Translations under genes and position numbers: made by a program
Notes under the pieces: model-generated
Told to the model about the DNA's origin: nothing
The model's input: the letters and a program-made list of their open reading frames with translations, nothing else
Database searches by the model: none
From: Acaryochloris sp. IP29b_bin.148
GTDB lineage: Bacteria > Cyanobacteriota > Cyanobacteriia > Thermosynechococcales > Thermosynechococcaceae
Direction of reading: 5' to 3'
DNA: 39,952 bases
Assembly (NCBI RefSeq): GCF_028285565.1
Contig: NZ_JANQOY010000229.1
Coordinates: forward strand, 1-39,952
Shown here: positions 9,158 to 17,735 of the stretch, piece by piece
Layout: the number at the start of each line of letters is the position of its first letter
Numbering within the stretch: position 1 is the first letter of the stretch

Positions 9158-10246
9158 ATGCCTGCCTTAGCTGGAATTCTTGTAATGATTGGCATTTTAG
9201 GGATGCTAATCGCAGTTCATGAGCTAGGTCATTTCCTAGCTGCCAGACTTCAGGGAATCCATGTCAATCGCTTTTCGATCGGTTTCGGCCCCATCCTATG
9301 GAAATATCAGGGTGAACAGACCGAATATGCGCTGCGCAGCATTCCTCTAGGAGGATATGTCGGTTTCCCCGACGAAGATCCAGAGAGTGCAATCCCCCTC
9401 ACCGATCCAGATCTTATGCGCAATCGCCCCATCTTAGATCGGGCCATTGTGATGAGTGCAGGCGTGATTGCCAACCTGATCTTTGCCTACTTATTGCTCG
9501 TAACAGAAGTCGGCATTGTGGGTGTTCCCGGTGGCGTTCAGTACCAGCCCGGTGTATTGATTGCTCAGGTCGCAACCGACGTCAGCTCGGTCGCCGCTGA
9601 AGCCGGTGTTCAGGCCAGAGATATTGTCCTTGCGGTCAACAATCAGCCCTTAGGGCAAGCAGAAGCGGCTCGTGACACGTTAATGCAAGCCATCCAAGCG
9701 AATGATGGTCAACCCCTCCAATTCCATATCAAACGCCAAGAGCAAGAGCTAGATATCAATATCATTCCCGAGCGAGCAGAAGATGGGATGGCTCGCATTG
9801 GTGTACAGCTTGCTCCTAATGGTCGACTGATCCGCCGCCCCATTCAGCACCTAGGTGAATTGTTTTCAGCCGCAGCGCAAGAGTTTCAGAAAATCGTGGG
9901 GTTAATGGCCCATACTCTGGGCCAGCTAGTGGGCAACTTTCGAGAGTCAGCCAGTCAGGTGGCAGGTCCAGTGGGTATTGTTGCTATTGGTGCCGATATG
10001 GCTCGCACCGATATGACCAGCCTCTTTCAATTTGCAGCGGTTATCAGCGTCAATTTGGCCTTTATTAATATCCTGCCGCTGCCCGCCCTAGATGGAGGCC
10101 AACTGGCCTTTTTACTCCTAGAAGGCCTCCGAGGTAAGCCATTACCCAACAATATTCAAGAGGGTGTTATGCAGGTTGGGCTGTTTTTACTGCTGGGGCT
10201 TGGGGTCTTTATGATTGTGCTGGATACAGCCAAACTTATGACTTAA
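9158..10246 (+). CDS. rseP: RseP-type site-2 intramembrane zinc protease
   Basis: A membrane metalloprotease of the S2P/RseP family (362 residues) that cleaves transmembrane anchors, classically of anti-sigma factors. The zinc motif HELGH occupies residues 21-25 in the first membrane helix. A PDZ domain lies around residues 125-205. The C-terminal helix carries NILPLPALDGGQL, the third zinc ligand and LDG motif. The length is normal for cyanobacterial homologues, which have a single PDZ domain where E. coli RseP has two. nth begins eight bases downstream, so the two form an operon. No anti-sigma substrate gene is visible nearby. Confidence 0.95.
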   Translation: MPALAGILVMIGILGMLIAVHELGHFLAARLQGIHVNRFSIGFGPILWKYQGEQTEYALRSIPLGGYVGFPDEDPESAIPLTDPDLMRNRPILDRAIVMSAGVIANLIFAYLLLVTEVGIVGVPGGVQYQPGVLIAQVATDVSSVAAEAGVQARDIVLAVNNQPLGQAEAARDTLMQAIQANDGQPLQFHIKRQEQELDINIIPERAEDGMARIGVQLAPNGRLIRRPIQHLGELFSAAAQEFQKIVGLMAHTLGQLVGNFRESASQVAGPVGIVAIGADMARTDMTSLFQFAAVISVNLAFINILPLPALDGGQLAFLLLEGLRGKPLPNNIQEGVMQVGLFLLLGLGVFMIVLDTAKLMT

Positions 10247-10254
10247 GAGGAGAT

Positions 10255-10926
10255 ATGCCTCGCCGTTCTGCAAACCAATTAAAAGCCTTAGACTTATTAG
10301 CCCGCTTAAAAAACCTTTATCCTGATGCCACTTGCAGTTTGACCTATGACACGCCCGTTCAACTGCTAGTTGCCACGATCTTGTCCGCCCAATGTACGGA
10401 TGAACGTGTCAATCAGGTGACCCCTGCGCTATTTGCAACCTTCCCAGACGCGCCCGCATTAGCGGTGGCTGATCGCCAAGATCTGGAGGAACTGATTCGA
10501 TCAACAGGGTTCTATCGCAATAAAGCCAAGCATATCCAAGGCGCTTGCCAAAAGATTGTCCAGGATTTTGAGGGCCAGGTCCCAGACCAAATGGATTTAT
10601 TGCTAACATTACCGGGCGTTGCTCGTAAAACGGCAAATGTGGTGCTTGCTCACGGTTATGGCATCAATATGGGGGTGACCGTTGATACCCATGTCAAACG
10701 ATTAAGTAACCGTTTGGGACTCACCCGCCATCAGGATCCAGTCAAAATCGAGCGAGATTTGATGCAGCTGATTCCCCAAGAGGATTGGGAGAATTGGTCG
10801 ATTCGGCTGATTTATCATGGTCGTGCCGTTTGCAGCGCTCGGAAACCCCTATGCGATCGCTGTACATTGGCCGATCTTTGCCCCTCTGCGGGTAAGGTCA
10901 TCCCAGCCCGTGCTTCCAAAAAGTAA
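10255..10926 (+). CDS. nth: Endonuclease III (DNA glycosylase/AP lyase)
   Basis: Bifunctional repair enzyme that removes oxidised pyrimidines and nicks the abasic site. The helix-hairpin-helix LPGVARKTANVV carries catalytic K125, and D144 lies in VTVDTHVKR. The C-terminal iron-sulfur cluster is complete, with C193, C200, C203 and C209 in the family's C-x6-C-x2-C-x5-C pattern. The length (223) is typical. A strong AGAGGAG sits two to three bases before the ATG, and the gene follows rseP by eight bases in a two-gene operon. Confidence 0.96.
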   Translation: MPRRSANQLKALDLLARLKNLYPDATCSLTYDTPVQLLVATILSAQCTDERVNQVTPALFATFPDAPALAVADRQDLEELIRSTGFYRNKAKHIQGACQKIVQDFEGQVPDQMDLLLTLPGVARKTANVVLAHGYGINMGVTVDTHVKRLSNRLGLTRHQDPVKIERDLMQLIPQEDWENWSIRLIYHGRAVCSARKPLCDRCTLADLCPSAGKVIPARASKK

Positions 10927-11017
10927 TGGAGTAATGGCACTCTTTGCGGAAAAATGGACAAGATTCGCTAAGATAGAAAATACTGTTTAAATTTTTGATT
11001 GGATATCCCACAACTTC

Positions 11018-11320
11018 ATGGCTAAAAAAGGCATGGTTGAGCGAGAAAAAAAGCGACAGCGATTGGTCGCTAAATACGCTCACAAGCGCCAAGCGCTACT
11101 TGAACAAATTTCTCAAGCTTCTTCACAGCAAGAACGGATGGATTTGCACCGTCAACTCCAGCGTCTCCCTCGCAATAGCGCCCCTACCCGATTGCGCAAT
11201 CGTTGTTGGGTCACAGGGCGGTCTAGGGGCTATTACCGAGATTTTGGTCTATCCCGGCATGTTTTGCGAGAAATGGCTCATGAAGGGCTGTTACCCGGTG
11301 TCACCAAGTCGAGTTGGTAA
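11018..11320 (+). CDS. rpsN: 30S ribosomal protein S14
   Basis: The 100-residue zinc-free form of S14, which binds 16S rRNA in the head of the small subunit. It starts [20 protein letters not shown] and ends in the conserved [26 protein letters not shown] region. It stands alone rather than in the main ribosomal protein operon, as is usual in cyanobacteria. The 91-base leader after nth contains a TAAGAT that could act as a -10 element (about 10969), so it probably has its own promoter. Confidence 0.97.
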   Translation: MAKKGMVEREKKRQRLVAKYAHKRQALLEQISQASSQQERMDLHRQLQRLPRNSAPTRLRNRCWVTGRSRGYYRDFGLSRHVLREMAHEGLLPGVTKSSW

Positions 11321-11391
11321 GTGGGTGGCGCCCCCGACGCAGTTGCGAAACGCTTCAATCCATTAAACCTCAGCTCATGTTCAGAGTGCGT

Positions 11392-11419
11392 CGCTAGGCG
11401 CTTGGACATGGGCTTAGCG
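11392..11419 (+). terminator. Possible terminator hairpin after rpsN
   Basis: CGCTAGGC at 11392-11399 can pair with GCTTAGCG at 11412-11419 (eight pairs with one G-U wobble, 12-base loop), about 70 bases after the rpsN stop. The following T stretch is short, so termination is only plausible. Confidence 0.3.
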
Positions 11420-11493
11420 TGTTTACCCTCCAATAGATATTTATGCAAGAGGTCTAATATAGTGCCTATGTTGCATTTAAAATCTGAGCGATT

Positions 11494-12753
11494 TTGCTAA
11501 AACGCATTCTTCAAACACTGATGTCTTGGCGATCCCTTCTCTCTTTTGGCTTCAGACAGCGAAGAGCATCCGCTTTGCGGATCATCACCCGCATAGGAGG
11601 GGTGATTGGTGGAATGGGTTTAGCGGCCTTTCTCTTGATTGGGAGGGGACACCCTACCCTCGCTCAACAATCTAACCTAGATGATCTGCAACAGCGTCGC
11701 ATACAAGTTGAACAGCAGCGATCTAAGGTCAAACAGCAGCGGCAGCAGATAGAAAATCTTGAGGGTGCAGCTAAGAAACGCCTAGGGGGACTAGAACGTA
11801 ATATTCAGTTTACGGAAGGTCAAATTAAGGACAACGAAGCTAAACTCAAGCAGGCGAACGAAACGCTGCAGAAAATTGAGGCGGATCTGAAAGTCGCTGA
11901 AACCGCTTACCAAGAGAAGCAAGGCAATACCGTTGCCCGTCTTCGAGTTTTGCAGCGGCAGCGAGAATCCAGCACCTGGATTGCCTTATTGCAAAGTGAA
12001 TCGATAGAAGAGCTGTTGGAACGCCGATATCAACTACAGCTGGTTTATAAGGCCGATCGCACGTCGTTACTGGCCCTTAAAACTGAAAAAGAAAAAATTA
12101 ATGATCAGAAGCTATTAGCGGAAATTCAGAAAAATCAGATTGCCCTGTTATCGGAACAACTGCAATACCAAAAGGCTAACTACACGGAGCAAGCCTCTGT
12201 GCAAAATCAATTGGTGAAGCGACTCACGACCGATCGGCGTGCCCTAGAAGCCGCAGAACAGCAGTTAACTCAGGATTCAAATAATATCTCGACCTTGATT
12301 GCTCAGCGACTCGCTGAGCAACAAGTGGCCTTGCGTTCCAACACCCCTGGTTATCAGCGGGTATTAGGCACTGGACAAATGGTTCAGCCCGTCAACGGAC
12401 CCATTACCAGTAATTTTGGTTATCGAACTCATCCCATTTTTGGTAGAGGCCGATTTCACGCTGGGACAGATTTTGGCGCTCCTTCGGGGGCGCCCATTTT
12501 TGCAGCGGATAGTGGCAGTGTGATTGTAGCTGAATGGTACGGCGGCTATGGCAACGCCGTTATTATCGATCATGGCAATGGTTTAACCACGCTCTATGGC
12601 CACTGTAGTGAACTCTATGTGACGGTGGGGCAAGGGGTGCAAAGAGGTCAAACCATTGCAGCTGTCGGTTCAACCGGTCTGTCTACGGGTCCCCATTTGC
12701 ACTTTGAAGTCAGACAACAGGGCAACCCCGTTGAGCCACTCGCTTATTTGTAA
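11494..12753 (+). CDS. EnvC-like murein hydrolase activator / M23 peptidase with coiled coil
   Basis: An exported protein of up to 419 residues. A hydrophobic segment near residues 30-55 ending in HPTLAQQ serves as signal peptide. A long coiled coil (about 60-280) follows, then a C-terminal LytM/M23 domain. Its zinc and catalytic residues are all present: H322-x3-D326, H370 in LYGHC, and H401-L-H403 in PHLHFEV. It can therefore cut peptidoglycan cross-links, unlike E. coli EnvC, whose LytM domain is degenerate. It likely acts in daughter-cell separation. The start is uncertain: TTG 11494 is the longest option and ATG 11521 is an alternative, and neither has a clear ribosome-binding site. Confidence 0.85.
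   Translation: MLKRILQTLMSWRSLLSFGFRQRRASALRIITRIGGVIGGMGLAAFLLIGRGHPTLAQQSNLDDLQQRRIQVEQQRSKVKQQRQQIENLEGAAKKRLGGLERNIQFTEGQIKDNEAKLKQANETLQKIEADLKVAETAYQEKQGNTVARLRVLQRQRESSTWIALLQSESIEELLERRYQLQLVYKADRTSLLALKTEKEKINDQKLLAEIQKNQIALLSEQLQYQKANYTEQASVQNQLVKRLTTDRRALEAAEQQLTQDSNNISTLIAQRLAEQQVALRSNTPGYQRVLGTGQMVQPVNGPITSNFGYRTHPIFGRGRFHAGTDFGAPSGAPIFAADSGSVIVAEWYGGYGNAVIIDHGNGLTTLYGHCSELYVTVGQGVQRGQTIAAVGSTGLSTGPHLHFEVRQQGNPVEPLAYL
12299..12321. repeat. 11-bp perfect inverted repeat inside the M23 gene
   Basis: TTGCTCAGCGA, one C, then TCGCTGAGCAA. It lies in the coiled-coil coding part (residues IAQRLAEQQ), so it may simply be allowed by codon choice, but it could form a stable hairpin in the mRNA. 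Confidence 0.6.
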
Positions 12754-12767
12754 GCGCTGATTTGGAA

Positions 12768-14060
12768 TCACTCATTGGCATTCAGCCGTCGTTGCCACTC
12801 GGCATCAATCGTATCTGAGCGTTCATATTCCTGCTCTAGCAAATCCTTTTCAGTGGTGTAGGCCAGGTTCTCGGAGGAGATCACCGACTGTGCTGAAAAG
12901 GTCTGGGCATAGCGAATTTTTTGTTGCAGCGTCGGATTTAGCTGAGACAGGGCAACCGTACAGGCTTGGCGCTGTTGATTGCGAGCTTCAATTTTGCGAT
13001 TTCGCCCTTGAATCCAAAAGTAGCGAAGGAGGGGAATACCTAAGAAACCGATGCCATAAGCCACTAAGACGCCAAAGATAGAATAGACAAATCCCACTAG
13101 GCCACCGAGTTGAATCGCAACACTACCATCCCGTAACAACGACCATAACACTGCTGCTCCGACTAAGTTTAAGCCTCCCAAGCCAATGGCTAAGAGGATC
13201 TGTCCTGAATCCGCTTGGCTGAATTTCCAAGGATACTCTTGTAGGTAGGTGGAACGAGACTGCTGTTGATGAGCCTTAGCTGTGCTTTGCAGTGTCGGGA
13301 AATGATAAATAATTTCGCCTTGGGGACTGACTTCGGGGCGACCGTCGAAATGGGTCAACACCGGAATCACATAGTCTTCGCTGTCTCGCTGATGGTCAGA
13401 TACCTCAAGATAGGGAGCCAGCTGCTCTCCAGTGACCGCACCTCCGTTGTTGCGGATCACGGACCCGATTGCTTGCCAACGACGATCTTCTAAGTTGGCG
13501 TTGGGATTGCCATCCCCAAATAGGAACGAAAAGATGGCTTCCAAGACGTTCATCTGATCGGGGTCTTTAGGCTGCCGCCCACGGGCATGCTGCCGGTGAT
13601 AGCGAGGATTGGGATTGAAAAACCAGAATAAGTCGGGGGTGATCCAGAAGCGGGGGATAAAACTGCCAGAACGGCGATTACTGGAGCGATCGTCTTGGCT
13701 GTTCATGGCGATCAAGATGATTGCGATCGCAACAAAGATCAGCACAATTGACACCAACAAAAAAATCCCGAAGGAGATTCGAATCAAGTAGAAAATAGCA
13801 GGCCAAATCTTGGCCCATAGAGCCTGGAGACGCAGACGCCAATATTTATTGCGGAGGACTGAGCGAAAGTTTCTGGGGAATAAATAGGCAATATCTCCGG
13901 TTTCAGAAACTTGGAGATTACCAGAAACTTCAGACGCTAGGGCCAGCAACCCCCGCTCCGTTTGCTGAATATCGAGACCCGCCTGAGTGGCAACATCGCC
14001 AACGGTCACTCTGTAGCTGAGTTGCTCCACAGCGGTCATTATCTTGGAATTTAGGGGCAT
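12768..14060 (-). CDS. Membrane protein with duplicated winged-helix-like domain, unknown function
   Basis: A 430-residue protein that I do not recognise by name. Two similar soluble segments are visible. Residues 9-75 end in SETGDIAYLFP, and residues about 195-260 end in SPQGEIIYHFP. Each resembles a small winged-helix unit with a closing G-x-I-x-Y-x-FP hairpin. Membrane helices follow each copy, at about 85-118 and as two or three helices at about 285-345. The remainder is charged and ends in a Glu-rich tail. The start ATG has GAGG seven bases upstream. The neighbours are unrelated. The duplication suggests an internal pseudo-symmetric dimer. Any DNA-binding role is unproven, because such folds also mediate protein contacts. 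Confidence 0.8.
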   Translation of the reverse strand: MPLNSKIMTAVEQLSYRVTVGDVATQAGLDIQQTERGLLALASEVSGNLQVSETGDIAYLFPRNFRSVLRNKYWRLRLQALWAKIWPAIFYLIRISFGIFLLVSIVLIFVAIAIILIAMNSQDDRSSNRRSGSFIPRFWITPDLFWFFNPNPRYHRQHARGRQPKDPDQMNVLEAIFSFLFGDGNPNANLEDRRWQAIGSVIRNNGGAVTGEQLAPYLEVSDHQRDSEDYVIPVLTHFDGRPEVSPQGEIIYHFPTLQSTAKAHQQQSRSTYLQEYPWKFSQADSGQILLAIGLGGLNLVGAAVLWSLLRDGSVAIQLGGLVGFVYSIFGVLVAYGIGFLGIPLLRYFWIQGRNRKIEARNQQRQACTVALSQLNPTLQQKIRYAQTFSAQSVISSENLAYTTEKDLLEQEYERSDTIDAEWQRRLNANE

Positions 14061-14259
14061 GACCTACCTCATAACAGTAGCTGCCAACCAATGCAGCAGG
14101 GATGGTTTTCTGCTCAACACCCTTTCTTCAGTATAGAAAACCCGTTGAAGCCAAAGGGTACGGTTTGAGGTTCGGCTTCCCTGTATCGCAGTAGACAGCC
14201 ACACCAGACTTATTGATAATAGTCTTGAACTTTAACCCCAGACCGAACCACTCTGACTT

Positions 14260-14517
14260 GTGTGTGCCCTTCCTCGAACCACTGCCCATGTCCGCATTAC
14301 CCATCAGTCCTGGCAACAGGGACAGATCGAAGGTGAAGTGGCCGCCAGCGATTACATCTGGCAGTTCCAATGGTGTTTTCGCCAAGGCGAATTAAAGGTT
14401 TCTCCGTCCTTAGGCCGAGCTTTGATTAAAGAACCTTTAGGGCGATTTCTAGAACAGCAGGATTATCGATTAGAGCCCGGTGGCGACTACTCCTTTACGC
14501 TGCGCTGCAAAATTTAG
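14260..14517 (+). CDS. DUF3146-like small cyanobacterial protein
   Basis: An 85-residue protein containing RITHQSWQQGQIEGEVAASD, WQFQWCFRQGELKVSPSLGR and EPGGDYSFTLRCKI. It resembles the cyanobacterial family I know as DUF3146, whose function is unknown. The frame has a stop six bases before the GTG at 14260, so that GTG is the only practical start, and no ribosome-binding site is obvious. Overlapping minus-strand frames over 14128-14385 look like shadows. It diverges from the 430-residue membrane protein gene. Confidence 0.65.
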   Translation: MCALPRTTAHVRITHQSWQQGQIEGEVAASDYIWQFQWCFRQGELKVSPSLGRALIKEPLGRFLEQQDYRLEPGGDYSFTLRCKI

Positions 14518-14550
14518 CTTCTGATCCTCTGGTTTCGATCCGGTCAGAAG
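14518..14550. terminator. Possible bidirectional terminator between convergent genes
   Basis: CTTCTGA at 14518-14524 pairs with TCAGAAG at 14544-14550 (seven base pairs, 19-base loop) in the 41-base gap between two convergent genes. Neither side has a strong run of T, so the call is weak. Confidence 0.3.
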
Positions 14551-14558
14551 AGAATTAG

Positions 14559-14891
14559 CTAGGATTGGCCACAGCAGGTATCAATACCCAGGCTATTGAG
14601 GAGTAAATCGCTGACGGCATTGGCAACGGCGAATTCACTGTAAAAGCTTTTAGAAAAATCAAAGCTTTGCATCTCCGTTAAAATCGCAATCAGCAAAGAG
14701 CCCAAATCATTCTCCCCTTCTATACGCTGCCGGAGGTAGACGCTAGCAGCGCGCTGGGCAATTTTTTGGTTAACCAACTCCGGTAAAAACTCTTGGTCTA
14801 GCCATTCATGCAGCTCATTTTGCAACCACTCAGCTTCTTGATCAGGGCTGTCAGAGGGCGGTAACGTAATCGCTGGAATGGGCTCGGTCAT
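14559..14891 (-). CDS. Conserved cyanobacterial hypothetical protein, 110 aa
   Basis: A small acidic, mostly helical protein without membrane segments. It contains EAEWLQNELHEWLDQEFLP and IAQRAASVYLRQRIEGENDL, and ends with two adjacent cysteines (DTCCGQS). I do not recognise a named domain. It precedes no obvious partner: on the same strand the next gene upstream is the coiled-coil protein of the coaD pair, 62 bases away, so it may belong to that transcription unit. The C-terminal CC pair could bind metal or form a disulfide, but this is speculation. Confidence 0.7.
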   Translation of the reverse strand: MTEPIPAITLPPSDSPDQEAEWLQNELHEWLDQEFLPELVNQKIAQRAASVYLRQRIEGENDLGSLLIAILTEMQSFDFSKSFYSEFAVANAVSDLLLNSLGIDTCCGQS

Positions 14892-14953
14892 GGTCGCTCA
14901 AGTTGACATTGCAATTCAACACCTATATTTATCAATATACGCAATTTTTGCCT

Positions 14954-15595
14954 CTATCCATTGGCATTTTGCAAATGAGAGCGGCCATTTTTTACAACTC
15001 TGATCATATGACCAAGCCGATCTTCTAGCTCCACCAGCACCTGCTCAGCATAGCGATCCGCGTCCTGTTGAATCTGTTCACATTCAGCTTGGGCCGCTTG
15101 ACGCATAGCTTCGATTTCTTGCTGGGTTTGCCGTCTTGCCCGTTCTACTTCTGAAATATTACGTTGGCGCATGGATTCAATCTCGCTCTGTACTTGCTTG
15201 CGCAAATGCTGGGCTTCCATTTCTGCCTGTTGAATGATGGTGAGTTCGTCCGCAATTTGAGCAGCACGTTGTTCAGCGGATTGAATTAACTCTTCTGCAT
15301 ATTGATTCGCACGACTGATAATGTCTTCTTTGTTCTGCAAAATAGATTCAGCGGAGCGAATGGTATCGGGAATACTCCTCTCAACGGCCAATAACTGCGA
15401 TAACAGTTGCTCTTCATCCACGACCGTACGGCGGGTCAGCGGCATTTTCAAGCCATCCAGAACAATAATTTCTTCCAACCGTTGCAGTTGTTGCTGCAGT
15501 TCTAACCCTTGGGATTGATGAGCGGCTAATCCGTGGGGGTAGTCGGAACTATTGGGGTGGGTATCGACACTAAAGGCGGAGTCTTGGTGAAGCAT
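14954..15595 (-). CDS. DivIVA-like coiled-coil protein downstream of coaD
   Basis: A 213-residue protein that is almost entirely coiled coil after residue 60, rich in Glu, Gln and Arg ([20 protein letters not shown] and similar). The region around residues 35-75 ([20 protein letters not shown]) is the recognisable conserved part. Similar proteins are often annotated as DivIVA-domain or ATP synthase subunit B-like, from composition rather than proof. Its ATG at 15595 lies inside coaD, giving a 70-base same-strand overlap. A weak GAG lies ahead of that ATG. The next in-frame Met (residue 51) would remove conserved sequence, so I keep the overlapping start. A structural or cell-division role is inference. 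Confidence 0.7.
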   Translation of the reverse strand: MLHQDSAFSVDTHPNSSDYPHGLAAHQSQGLELQQQLQRLEEIIVLDGLKMPLTRRTVVDEEQLLSQLLAVERSIPDTIRSAESILQNKEDIISRANQYAEELIQSAEQRAAQIADELTIIQQAEMEAQHLRKQVQSEIESMRQRNISEVERARRQTQQEIEAMRQAAQAECEQIQQDADRYAEQVLVELEDRLGHMIRVVKNGRSHLQNANG

Positions 15596-16056
15596 TCTTC
15601 TAACTCAATGGCAACATTCTTAGGAACAAGGTGAGCAACTGAACCACCAAATTTAGCAATTTCTTTGACTAAGCTACTGCTTAGGAAGCTATATTCATTG
15701 GATGTGGCCAGAAACACGGTTTCAATTTGGGGAGATAAGCTGTGATTGGTATGAGCCATTTGTAGCTCATACTCAAAATCGGAGAGAACCCGTAAACCTC
15801 GCAACAATACTTGCGCTTTGCGCTTTTGAGCATAAGTCACTGTTAGTGTATCAAACGTGTCAAGCTCTAAATTGACGAGATGCTGAGAGCAGGTTTGAAT
15901 TTGTTCTAAACGCCGCTGAACCGTAAACAAGGGCGCTTTATTGGGATTGCGAGCCACAGCAACAACCACTTTTTCAAAGAGCTTGCATCCTCGCTCAATA
16001 ATGTCGAGATGCCCTAAGGTAATGGGGTCGAAACTGCCTGGATAGACTGCAATCAT
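15526..16056 (-). CDS. coaD: Phosphopantetheine adenylyltransferase
   Basis: Penultimate enzyme of coenzyme A synthesis, transferring AMP from ATP to 4'-phosphopantetheine. The nucleotidyltransferase signature is [10 protein letters not shown] (T13-x-G-H16), with the later [16 protein letters not shown] and [13 protein letters not shown] segments also canonical. The catalytic core ends near residue 157. The last 20 or so residues, rich in Pro and Thr ([16 protein letters not shown]), are an unusual tail encoded in the region that overlaps the start of the next gene. The gene is divergent from cysS, and a good -10 element lies 25-30 bases upstream. Confidence 0.96.
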   Translation of the reverse strand: MIAVYPGSFDPITLGHLDIIERGCKLFEKVVVAVARNPNKAPLFTVQRRLEQIQTCSQHLVNLELDTFDTLTVTYAQKRKAQVLLRGLRVLSDFEYELQMAHTNHSLSPQIETVFLATSNEYSFLSSSLVKEIAKFGGSVAHLVPKNVAIELEECFTKTPPLVSIPTPIVPTTPTD

Positions 16057-16080
16057 GAATTCATCATTTCGATTGAGGCG

Positions 16081-16086
16081 ATTATA
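16081..16086 (-). promoter_or_regulatory. Candidate -10 element of coaD
   Basis: On the minus strand the bases read TATAAT, a perfect -10 hexamer 24 bases before the coaD ATG. No good -35 hexamer is found at 17 bases, so the promoter is probable but not certain. Confidence 0.4.
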
Positions 16087-16226
16087 GTCTATACCCTTTA
16101 AGTTTCAGATTGTGCAAATCCAAAATAATACTAACGATTTTGAGCGTTAGGCTATTTAAAAGACTAGGGAATAGTTTCCTCTGTAGTTGTGTTTCACTGA
16201 CCTTAAGCAATTCTTACGTTCTGTTA

Positions 16227-17735
16227 ATGTCCCTTAAACTGTATAACACCCTCACTCGTACGAAGACCGCCTTAGAAACGGTTATGCCCGGCCAAGTCAA
16301 AATGTATTGCTGTGGCGTGACGGTGTATGACTATTGTCATTTAGGTCATGCTCGGTCTTACATCGTTTGGGATATGGTGCGGCGCTATCTGCAATGGCGA
16401 GGATATGACGTTCAGTATGTGCAAAATTACACGGATATTGATGACAAGATCCTGAACCGGGCGGCTCAAACCGGTCAAGATTGGCAAGCAGTGACGCAAA
16501 CTTTTATTCAGGCCTATGAAGCAGATATGGCCCGACTCAATATCCTGGCAGCGGATGCCTATCCAAGGGCCACGGAGGCTATGCCAGCGATTATTGCTTT
16601 GATCCAGACCTTAGAGGCTAAGGGATTTGCCTATGCGGTCAATGGTGATGTGTATTATGCGGTAGAGCGCTTTCCAACCTATGGGACCCTTTCTGGACGA
16701 CGGCTCGATCAAATGGAGGCGGGTGCCAGTGGTCGCGTGAAGGATGCAGACCAGAAAAAACAACATCCCCTCGATTTTGCCCTGTGGAAAGCAGCGAAAC
16801 CCGGTGAACCCAGTTGGGAGTCTCCCTGGGGAGCAGGACGCCCTGGGTGGCATATTGAATGTTCGGCCATGGTCAATCAATGTTTAGGCGCAGAGATTGA
16901 TATTCATATGGGTGGGTCCGATTTGGTATTTCCCCACCATGAAAATGAGATTGCCCAATCTGAAGCGGTATCAACCTCCCAACTGGCCCGCTATTGGATG
17001 CATAACGGGTTTGTGAATGTGGGCGGTGAAAAGATGTCGAAGTCCTTAGGCAATTTCACAACGATTCGCCAGTTGCTAGACACGCCTTTACCTATCTTGG
17101 CGGGAGCCACCCTGGAGCCGATGGCGCTACGATTGTTTGTCCTCCAAGCTCAGTATCGCAAGCCGATTGATTTTACGGATGATGCGATCGCAGCGGCTCA
17201 GCAAAGTTGGCAAACCTTGAAAGAGGGACTGCTGTTTGGATACAGCTATGGCGTTCAACTGCAATGGTCCGATCGTGACAACCCCGATTTTGGCAATCCA
17301 GCCAATATGCGGATTGCCGACACCAGTGATGCCGTGCAGCGCTTCCAAGCGTCGATGGATGATGATTTTAACTCCCCCGGCGGATTAGTGGTTCTCTTTG
17401 AATTGGCCAAGGACCTACGGAAAGCAGGCAATATCCTCAATCATCAAGGAGAGCCTCCTGCGGCTAGCGACCGTCTGCAAAGCCAATGGCAAACCCTAGT
17501 CTGTCTGGCCCAGGTGCTCGGCCTAGAAGCCCAGCCAGAGAATGCTAACCCAGAGAACGCTAACAACGGGGATGGTCTGAGTGATTCAGCCATTGAAGCC
17601 TTGATTGCAGAACGGCAAGCCGCCCGCCAAGCCAAAAATTACGCAGAAAGCGATCGCCTTCGCGATCAGCTCAAAGCCCAAGGCATCACCCTTGTCGATC
17701 AAGCCGGAGGGGTGACCCATTGGATTCGGGATTAA
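16227..17735 (+). CDS. cysS: Cysteinyl-tRNA synthetase
   Basis: Charges tRNA-Cys with cysteine. Class I signatures are present: HLGH at residues 38-41 and KMSKS at 269-273. Zinc ligands are the Cys in MYCCGV, WHIECS and the PHHENE motif. I start at ATG 16227 (502 residues, MSLKLYNT), because the open frame extends to 16110 but adds a hydrophobic stretch absent from the family. Near residues 437-446 a 15-base tandem duplication encodes [10 protein letters not shown] in the linker before the C-terminal helical domain. The TAA stop overlaps the stop of the convergent methyltransferase gene within TTAA. Confidence 0.96.
   Translation: MSLKLYNTLTRTKTALETVMPGQVKMYCCGVTVYDYCHLGHARSYIVWDMVRRYLQWRGYDVQYVQNYTDIDDKILNRAAQTGQDWQAVTQTFIQAYEADMARLNILAADAYPRATEAMPAIIALIQTLEAKGFAYAVNGDVYYAVERFPTYGTLSGRRLDQMEAGASGRVKDADQKKQHPLDFALWKAAKPGEPSWESPWGAGRPGWHIECSAMVNQCLGAEIDIHMGGSDLVFPHHENEIAQSEAVSTSQLARYWMHNGFVNVGGEKMSKSLGNFTTIRQLLDTPLPILAGATLEPMALRLFVLQAQYRKPIDFTDDAIAAAQQSWQTLKEGLLFGYSYGVQLQWSDRDNPDFGNPANMRIADTSDAVQRFQASMDDDFNSPGGLVVLFELAKDLRKAGNILNHQGEPPAASDRLQSQWQTLVCLAQVLGLEAQPENANPENANNGDGLSDSAIEALIAERQAARQAKNYAESDRLRDQLKAQGITLVDQAGGVTHWIRD
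17535..17564 (+). repeat. 15-bp tandem repeat within cysS
   Basis: Two adjacent copies of CCAGAGAAYGCTAAC, differing at one silent position (T/C), encode PENAN twice in a variable linker. The reading frame is kept, consistent with a recent in-frame slippage or duplication. Confidence 0.75.

Noticed and set aside
12299..12321. An almost perfect 23-base palindrome considered as a telomere-resolvase target
   Set aside because: It has an odd one-base centre, lies within the coiled-coil coding sequence of the M23 gene and is 14 kb from the protelomerase-like gene. Coding constraint explains it more simply.
16110..16226. Upstream extension of cysS
   Set aside because: It adds a hydrophobic leader absent from cysteinyl-tRNA synthetases. 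ATG 16227 gives the expected N terminus.
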